From: JAJKIV01 sp036509075
GTDB lineage: Bacteria; Gemmatimonadota; Gemmatimonadetes; Gemmatimonadales; Gemmatimonadaceae
Assembly (NCBI GenBank): GCA_036509075.1
Contig: DATCGG010000433.1
Location: forward strand, 1-10,977
Direction of reading: 5' to 3'
Length of the DNA: 10,977 bases
A model generated the notes under the pieces. That model saw only the letters and a list, made by a program, of their open reading frames with translations, was not told where the DNA came from and made no database searches. This document shows positions 6,966 to 10,977 of the stretch, one piece after another. Position 1 is the first letter of the stretch; the number at the start of each line of letters is the position of its first letter. Both the position numbers and the translations under genes were made by a program.

Positions 6966-7643
6966 TCATCTGCGCACGAGCCGGAACGCGAAATTGCGGC
7001 CGAGCGCCGGGGCTCCCGTCGCGCCGTTCGCCAGCGCGATCCAGAGCGCGGCCAGGTGTTCCAGTTCGCGCGCGCGCATCAGTACCCCGGCGTCCACCGG
7101 ATCGAAACCGAGCGTCGACGCCAGCTCGTGCGCGACCCGCTTCGCGCCGATGTCGTTGCCGGCGTAGACCATGACCGTCGCTGCCCCGGCGTAGCTGGGG
7201 TCACGAATGTTCTCCGCCCCCGTCGTATTGAACACCTTGACCACGTGCGCGTTAGGCACCAGCGCCTGGACACGTTCCGCGCCGGACTCGCCATTTGAGC
7301 CGACGTCCAGCGCGAAGCCCGCCTTGAGCGGGTTGGTGGCGTCGAGCAGCGGGCGGCCGTCGAGCGCCCCTGAGTCCGCGCCCGCTTCCCGCAGCGCGTC
7401 CCCGACGGCACCCCACGGGGTAGCGAGAACCACCACATTCGCCTCCCGCACCGCCTCGGCCGGCGCGACGACGGCGCAGCGCGACGGCAGGGCTTCCCCT
7501 TTCCCTCCCCCGCGCCCGCCCTTTACGGCGTCCGCACCGGCATCGGGCCGCCTAACGCCGAATCGCACGTCGTGTCCCGCATCCGCCCATCGGCGGCCCA
7601 GCGAACCGCCGACGTTGCCGGCGCCCAAAATCGCGATCCGCAT
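6966..7643 (-). CDS. F420/NADP-type Rossmann oxidoreductase (NADPH-dependent F420 reductase-like)
   Basis: The 225-residue protein opens with the dinucleotide fold MRIAILGAGNVGGSLG (1-16). Arginines after the second strand (GVRRPDA, 29-35) suit binding of the 2'-phosphate of NADP. Further family signatures are VVVLATPWGAV (70-80), DATNPL (101-106) and VVKVFNTTGAENI (134-146), typical of the COG2085 family that includes F420-dependent NADP reductase. Whether F420 or another cofactor or substrate is used cannot be decided. After the first beta-alpha-beta unit there is a Gly/Lys-rich insert (KGGRGGGKGE, 41-50) coded by a G-tract-rich stretch. The ATG is firmly supported by GGAGG five bases upstream. 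It is divergent from the TonB-dependent receptor gene, 133 nt away, and is separated from the downstream MBL gene by 179 nt, so it is probably a single-gene unit. Confidence 0.9.
   Translation of the reverse strand: MRIAILGAGNVGGSLGRRWADAGHDVRFGVRRPDAGADAVKGGRGGGKGEALPSRCAVVAPAEAVREANVVVLATPWGAVGDALREAGADSGALDGRPLLDATNPLKAGFALDVGSNGESGAERVQALVPNAHVVKVFNTTGAENIRDPSYAGAATVMVYAGNDIGAKRVAHELASTLGFDPVDAGVLMRARELEHLAALWIALANGATGAPALGRNFAFRLVRR
7496..7521 (-). other. Potential G-quadruplex motif in the coding strand of the oxidoreductase gene
   Basis: On the minus strand five G tracts (3, 3, 5, 3 and 4 bases) are separated by loops of 1, 3, 1 and 3 bases. This satisfies the usual G3+N1-7 rule. It lies in the coding strand, so it could form in the mRNA near codons 41-50. 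Confidence 0.5.
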
Positions 7644-7648
7644 CCACC

Positions 7649-7653
7649 CCTCC
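7649..7653 (-). promoter_or_regulatory. Strong ribosome binding site of the oxidoreductase gene
   Basis: GGAGG on the minus strand, five bases before the ATG at 7643. It is among the best Shine-Dalgarno sequences in the window. Confidence 0.7.
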
Positions 7654-7686
7654 GTCTACTGAATGGCTGTCTGTCCCACCGCAAAC

Positions 7687-7692
7687 GTTATA
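7687..7692 (-). promoter_or_regulatory. Candidate -10 element for the oxidoreductase gene
   Basis: TATAAC on the minus strand would give a leader of roughly 35-40 nt before the ATG at 7643. No good -35 hexamer is seen 16-18 bases further upstream, so this is tentative. Confidence 0.28.
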
Positions 7693-7694
7693 CG

Positions 7695-7717
7695 AGAGGC
7701 GCTTTTAGGGCACCTCT
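7695..7717. repeat. Imperfect inverted repeat in the divergent promoter region
   Basis: AGAGG-c-GC and GC-a-CCTCT flank a 7-base spacer, between the divergent oxidoreductase and receptor genes. Its placement next to the candidate -10 element would suit a regulator site, but the match is short and imperfect. No recognisable Fur-type box was identified. Confidence 0.25.
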
Positions 7718-7776
7718 GACTCTTGCCTTGCACTTTCTTTCTCCCACCGGCATGCGTCCGCGCGTAGCGTCAGGGC

Positions 7777-9918
7777 ATGCGCTCGACTTTCTTTTCGCAT
7801 CTGCTCGTGCCCTCCTTCCTCGGGTCCGAGGCGCTCGCTCAGCGGCCCGACTCGCGCGACTCGGCACAAACGCTCCCGAGCGTGACCGTCTCCGCCACGC
7901 GCTCGCCATCCCGGATTCTCACGACGCCGCTCGCGGTAACGAAGATCGGGACGCCCGAGCTGCGATCCGTGAATGGGTTCGGTCTCGATGACGCCCTCAG
8001 CCGCGTTCCCGGCGTCATCGCGCAGTCGCGCTACGGCACGAGCGACATCCGGCTCATGATTCGCGGCTTCGGCGCTCGCGGTGCCGGAGATCGCTCGAAC
8101 TCCGGGACGTCGCGCGGCGTTCGTGTGCTCGTCGATGGGTTCCCCGAAACGGAGCCCGACGGCCGCACGGCGTTCGACCAGCTCGACCTCGCGACGGCCA
8201 GCGGGCTCGAGGTCATCCGCTCGAATGCATCCGCCCTGTGGGGGAACGCGGCGGGCGGTGTGGTCAACGTCATTACGATGCCGGGCTCGGAAACCCCCGC
8301 ACTCGAGGCCCAGACCATCGTCGGGGAGCTCGGGCTCACGCGTTATGCGGTGCGGACGGCCGCACCCATGGGCGCGAGTGGGATGCTCTGGGCCAACTTC
8401 ACGAATACTTCGTTCGACGGATGGCGCGACCACTCCGATGCGCGTCGCGCGCTCGTGAACGGTGGCGCGTCGGGGCGGGTCGGCGAGCGCACGCGGCTCG
8501 GCCTCTACTTCTCGGCGGCCAACAATCTCATGCACGTGCCGGGGCCGCTCACGCAGGCGCAGGTCGACGAGGACCCGAACCAGGCGAACCCCACGTATCT
8601 GCAGCGGGATGAACGCCGATATAATCGCGTGGGCCGGCTCGGCGTGAGCGTCGACCACGACGTGAGCTCGACGTTCTCGCTGTCCTCGATGCTCTACGTC
8701 AACCCCAAGTATCTGCAGCGGTCGGAGCGCAACACGTTCCGTGACTTCACCCGTTATCACGTCGGCGGGAACGTCATCGCGCGGACGACCTTTCCGGCCG
8801 GCGGGACGCGATCAGTGCTGACCTTCGGCGTCGACGAGGCATACCAGGACGGAGCGATCCTGTTCTACAACCTGTCGCCGACGGGCGACCGCGGCACGAC
8901 GCTGACCGACAACAAGGGCGAGGGCGCGAACAACTTCGGCGTGTTCCTCCAGGACGAGCTCAGCGTGAATCGGCACCTAACGCTACTGCTCGGCGCCCGG
9001 TACGACGCGGTGGCGTACCAGTATCGGAGCTTTCTGCCGTCGCCACCGGTCGCGTCGGATCATCGCGCGTTCTCGCGCGTGTCGCCCAAGCTCGGGATCA
9101 ACTGGCTGGTGGGAGCATCGAGGAGTCTGTACGCGAACGTCGGCGGCGGGATCGAGGTGCCGGCGGGGAATGAAACTGACCCGACTCCCGGGGCGCCGCC
9201 CGCGCTGCTCAATCCGCTCCTCGACCCGATCCGGTCGACGACCTACGAGGTCGGGTTCAAGTCGATGCCGTCGCTCTCGAGCGGCGGCCGGATCACCGTT
9301 GGCTACGACATCGCGCTCTACGACATCGAGGTCGATAACGAGATCGTGCCGTACAATGGTGGGCGCTACTACCTGACGGCCGCGAAGGCGCGTCGCCAGG
9401 GCGCCGAGGCCGGCGTCAGCGTCCAGTCGGCCGCGGGCATCTTCGCGAACGGCGCGTTCACGTTCTCGCACAACATCTACCGCGACTACGTCGTGGACTC
9501 GGCGGTCATCTTCCCGACCGATCCGACGAAGGTCGGCAAGTTTGCCGACTACAGCGGCAACGACGTGGTGGGAGTCCCGAACGCGCTGGCGAACATGGAA
9601 ATAGGGACGGAGGTCCCTGGGTACCGTGCGCTGCGGGTGAAGGCCGGGGTCGAGCATTCGGGCAAATACTTCGCTGACGACGCGAACCGCGTGGGCGTCC
9701 CGTCCTTCACGATCGTGAACCTCACGGCCGAGTTGCGCGACCCGATCGTCGTCTTCCGCGGCGTGCGCGTTGGCGGGTTCGTGAGCGTGAAGAACGTCAC
9801 CGACAAGCAGTACATCGGATCGGCGTTCCTGAACCCGGACCTTGTTGGCGGCGCCCCGTCGGCGTTCGAGCCGGGGACGCCGCGGGCGCTCATCGTTTCG
9901 GTGTCGTTAGGTATTTAG
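7777..9918 (+). CDS. TonB-dependent outer-membrane receptor, FecA-like plug
   Basis: The 713-residue protein has the standard length and layout for active import across the outer membrane, energised by TonB. A short signal peptide ends at EALAQ (residue 22), and a TonB-box-like LPSVTVSA follows at 33-40. The plug domain covers about 45-168: LDDALSRVPGVIAQ, IRLMIRGFGARG, GVRVLVDGFPETEPDGR, LEVIRSNASALWGNAAGGVV. The GVRVLVDG.P.T.PDG arrangement resembles FecA and related iron-chelate receptors, so ferric siderophore or citrate uptake is the likeliest role but unproven. Residues about 170-713 show alternating strands with aromatic girdles (ARYDAVAYQYRS, YEVGFKSMPS, GVRVGGFVSVKNVTDKQY). The C-terminus ends IVSVSLGI, lacking the usual final aromatic residue. 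No clear Shine-Dalgarno precedes the ATG, and an in-frame TAG at 7765 rules out an earlier start. No transporter partner genes are nearby. Confidence 0.92.
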   Translation: MRSTFFSHLLVPSFLGSEALAQRPDSRDSAQTLPSVTVSATRSPSRILTTPLAVTKIGTPELRSVNGFGLDDALSRVPGVIAQSRYGTSDIRLMIRGFGARGAGDRSNSGTSRGVRVLVDGFPETEPDGRTAFDQLDLATASGLEVIRSNASALWGNAAGGVVNVITMPGSETPALEAQTIVGELGLTRYAVRTAAPMGASGMLWANFTNTSFDGWRDHSDARRALVNGGASGRVGERTRLGLYFSAANNLMHVPGPLTQAQVDEDPNQANPTYLQRDERRYNRVGRLGVSVDHDVSSTFSLSSMLYVNPKYLQRSERNTFRDFTRYHVGGNVIARTTFPAGGTRSVLTFGVDEAYQDGAILFYNLSPTGDRGTTLTDNKGEGANNFGVFLQDELSVNRHLTLLLGARYDAVAYQYRSFLPSPPVASDHRAFSRVSPKLGINWLVGASRSLYANVGGGIEVPAGNETDPTPGAPPALLNPLLDPIRSTTYEVGFKSMPSLSSGGRITVGYDIALYDIEVDNEIVPYNGGRYYLTAAKARRQGAEAGVSVQSAAGIFANGAFTFSHNIYRDYVVDSAVIFPTDPTKVGKFADYSGNDVVGVPNALANMEIGTEVPGYRALRVKAGVEHSGKYFADDANRVGVPSFTIVNLTAELRDPIVVFRGVRVGGFVSVKNVTDKQYIGSAFLNPDLVGGAPSAFEPGTPRALIVSVSLGI

Positions 9919-9921
9919 GGG

Positions 9922-9939
9922 GACGGGCGACGGGCGACG
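9922..9939 (+). repeat. Short tandem repeat GACGGGC
   Basis: Two exact 7-bp units (9922-9928, 9929-9935) plus four bases of a third (GACG), just after the receptor stop codon and before the REP-like palindrome. Confidence 0.6.
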
Positions 9940-9946
9940 AAGGTGA

Positions 9947-9973
9947 GTCATCCCGAGCGGAGCGAGGGATGAC
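9947..9973. repeat. REP-like palindrome
   Basis: GTCATCCC (9947-9954) and GGGATGAC (9966-9973) form a perfect 8-bp stem around the 11-base loop GAGCGGAGCGA. This resembles dispersed intergenic palindromes of the GTCATCCCGAGCG type seen in many GC-rich bacterial genomes. It could act as a bidirectional transcript end or mRNA stabiliser after the receptor gene. There is no T tract, so it is not a standard intrinsic terminator. Confidence 0.6.
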
Positions 9974-10050
9974 ACCCACATCGGATACCTTGACGACTCC
10001 TCGACGCTGCCCCAATGTCTACCTGGCGTTGGTCCACGCCCAACCTCCAC

Positions 10051-10071
10051 GACTCCGCCCCAGCCGGAGTC
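10051..10071. repeat. Small inverted repeat GACTCC/GGAGTC
   Basis: A 6-bp perfect stem with a 9-base loop (GCCCCAGCC) in the intergenic region, about 110 nt before the DUF4287-SRPBCC gene. No T tract follows. Confidence 0.4.
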
Positions 10072-10166
10072 CTCGAGCGAGGCAAAGGGGGGCACACTCC
10101 CGGACGCGATGCATCGATCCTTTGCGTCATCACGGCGCTGCTGGGGAGTGACCCGTGGTGCGTTCA

Positions 10167-10172
10167 AAGGAG
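10167..10172 (+). promoter_or_regulatory. Ribosome binding site of the DUF4287-SRPBCC gene
   Basis: AAGGAG ends eight bases before ATG 10181. It decides the start in favour of this ATG over an in-frame ATG at 10109, which would put 24 unconserved residues in front. Confidence 0.7.
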
Positions 10173-10180
10173 AATCGACG

Positions 10181-10930
10181 ATGCCTCGCCAGAAAGACCT
10201 GAAGCGCCTCGTTCGCGCTCGCATGAAGAAGACGGGCGAAGCCTACACCGCCGCCCGCGCGCATATTCTGAAAAGCCCTCGACGGAAGTCGCGCCCGGCG
10301 GGCGATACGGTGTCGCGCCTAACGCCGCCGGCTGCACCGGCCGCACCTGCTTCACCGGCCGCACCTGCCGCTCCCACCCAGAAGCAATACGCCGAGCTCG
10401 CCGGCATGAGCAACGCGGTCATCCTCGAGAAGACGGGACGTACGTGGGAGGACTGGGTGCGCGTTCTCGATGGACAGGGCGCGGACACGATGGCGCACTC
10501 CGAGGTCGCCAGGCTCCTGAGCACCACGTACAACGTCCGACCGTGGTGGACGCAGATGGTCACCGTCGGGTACGAACGCCTCAAGGGTCTCCGGGCGCGC
10601 GGCCAACGTCGAAACGGAACCTTCGAGGCGAGCAAGTCGCGCACGTTCAACGTCCCGGTTGCGACGCTGTTCGAGGCCTGGTCCGATCCGGCTCTACGAC
10701 GCCGATGGCTCGACGAACCCGATCTCAAAGTCCGAACCGCCACCGCGCCGAAATCCATGCGCCTCGGCTGGCCTGACGGCACTATCGTCGCGGTGTGGTT
10801 CACGGCGAAGGGTGCGTCGAAGAGCGCGGTTGCGCTCGCACACACGAAGCTCGCGGACCGCGAGACGGCCGATCGCCTCAAGGCGTATTGGGCTGAGAGA
10901 TTGGCGGCGTTGGCGAAGGAAGTCGGCTAG
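10181..10930 (+). CDS. DUF4287-SRPBCC (AHSA1-like) fusion protein of unknown function
   Basis: From the ATG at 10181 the protein has 249 residues and three parts. Residues 1-31 form a basic N-terminal module with the motif RARMKKTGEAYTAARAHIL (12-30). Residues about 49-66 are an Ala/Pro linker coded by an 18-bp tandem repeat. Residues about 76-140 resemble DUF4287 (EKTGRTWEDWVRVLD, 83-97; WWTQMVTVGYERLKGLRA, 122-139). Residues about 153-246 form a START/SRPBCC-like ligand-pocket fold of the AHSA1 type (SRTFNVPVATLFEAWSDP, RRRWL, DGTIVAVWFTAKG, LKAYWAERLAAL). It should be cytosolic. SRPBCC domains bind hydrophobic ligands, but no ligand or reaction is known for this fusion. The gene stands alone after the receptor and converges on the partial gene at the right edge, with 15 nt between the stop codons. 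Confidence 0.87.
   Translation: MPRQKDLKRLVRARMKKTGEAYTAARAHILKSPRRKSRPAGDTVSRLTPPAAPAAPASPAAPAAPTQKQYAELAGMSNAVILEKTGRTWEDWVRVLDGQGADTMAHSEVARLLSTTYNVRPWWTQMVTVGYERLKGLRARGQRRNGTFEASKSRTFNVPVATLFEAWSDPALRRRWLDEPDLKVRTATAPKSMRLGWPDGTIVAVWFTAKGASKSAVALAHTKLADRETADRLKAYWAERLAALAKEVG
10335..10368 (+). repeat. 18-bp in-frame tandem repeat coding an Ala/Pro linker
   Basis: CACCGGCCGCACCTGC occurs at 10335-10350 and again at 10353-10368, a period of 18 bp (six codons). It codes the PAAPA-type linker between the N-terminal module and the DUF4287 part, so copy-number change would alter linker length without a frameshift. Confidence 0.75.
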
Positions 10931-10945
10931 GAAAAGAGGGAACGC

Positions 10946-10977
10946 TTACAACCCATATCTCACACCAAGCTGTATCT
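10946..10977 (-). CDS. C-terminal tip of a probable outer-membrane beta-barrel protein (partial)
   Basis: Reading the minus strand from the right edge, the last codons give IQLGVRYGL followed by TAA at 10946-10948. The pattern xIQLGxRYxF/L at a C-terminus is typical of TonB-dependent receptors of the carboxypeptidase-regulatory-domain or SusC-like type and of similar barrels, where the last strand carries the BAM signal. Here the final residue is Leu rather than the usual Phe. Only nine codons are visible, so this is a pattern-based call. Confidence 0.42.
   Translation of the reverse strand, partial: IQLGVRYGL

Larger units (their letters stand above)
9919..10180. other. 262-nt intergenic region rich in short palindromes
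   Basis: This lies between the receptor stop and the DUF4287-SRPBCC start. It holds a 7-bp tandem repeat, a REP-like palindrome, and at least two further small hairpins: GGCGT/ACGCC at 10025-10029 and 10036-10040, and GACTCC/GGAGTC at 10051-10056 and 10066-10071. No convincing gene is seen on either strand. Confidence 0.6.

Noticed and set aside
5500..7167. Long plus-strand open frame (555 codons) opposite the kinase, the MBL hydrolase and the intergenic region
   Set aside because: It crosses two well-supported minus-strand genes and runs through the T9 tract and hairpin. Its product is Arg-rich without domains or a good ribosome binding site.
7665..7693. A sigma-70 promoter for the receptor using TTATAC at 7688-7693 on the plus strand
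   Set aside because: No acceptable -35 hexamer lies at the right distance, and the same bases give a better -10 (TATAAC) on the minus strand.
7572..7991. Plus-strand frame overlapping the receptor start, considered as a frameshifted N-terminus of the receptor
   Set aside because: Its product has no signal peptide and the receptor frame already has a signal peptide and TonB box, so no frameshift is needed.
7705..8760. Minus-strand open frame (351 codons) opposite the receptor plug and barrel
   Set aside because: The plus strand carries clear TonB-dependent receptor motifs throughout. The antisense product shows Arg/His/Glu-rich shadow composition.
9907..10224. Minus-strand frame of 105 codons covering the intergenic region after the receptor
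   Set aside because: It consists mostly of the REP-like palindrome and repeats and has no domain or good start. It looks like a spurious frame through repetitive intergenic DNA.

Overview
The window is GC-rich DNA (about two thirds G+C by eye) that looks chromosomal. It shows no transposase, integrase, tRNA, rRNA or CRISPR array. The protein families present point to a didermic, aerobic-type bacterium: a TonB-dependent receptor, TolB-like PD40 propeller, DUF2911, DinB and DUF3471-like domains, and signal peptides ending in Ala-Gln. The best guess is Gemmatimonadota or a neighbouring phylum; this is inference from family content, not proof.

Positions 1-6786 hold seven genes, all on the minus strand and tightly packed (gaps about 39, -14, 9, 15, 29 and 87 nt). 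In transcription order they are an MBL-fold hydrolase, an APH-like kinase, a small DinB protein, a DUF2911 protein, a secreted DinB protein, a Tat-exported M20 N-carbamoyl amino acid / allantoate amidohydrolase, and the start of a large PD40-propeller protein that runs off the left edge. The first three look cytosolic and the last four carry export signals. The spacing suggests one operon, but no shared pathway is evident. The two middle exported proteins end in a similar DUF3471-like beta domain.

Positions 6787-6965 are an intergenic stretch with an 11-bp inverted repeat and a T9 tract on the plus strand. Positions 6966-7643 (minus) encode an F420/NADP-type Rossmann oxidoreductase with a G-quadruplex-capable stretch in its coding strand. 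It is divergent from a FecA-like TonB-dependent receptor at 7777-9918 (plus). A 262-nt intergenic region follows with a REP-like palindrome, then a DUF4287-SRPBCC fusion gene (10181-10930, plus). The last 32 bases encode, on the minus strand, what looks like the C-terminus of another outer-membrane beta-barrel protein.

I see no clearly new system such as a defence island, retron or CRISPR-like locus. The points most worth checking are the over-represented word CCTAAC(G), which recurs 13 times across genes and frames, the layout of the seven-gene cluster, and the plus-strand hairpin/T-tract at 6830-6942.
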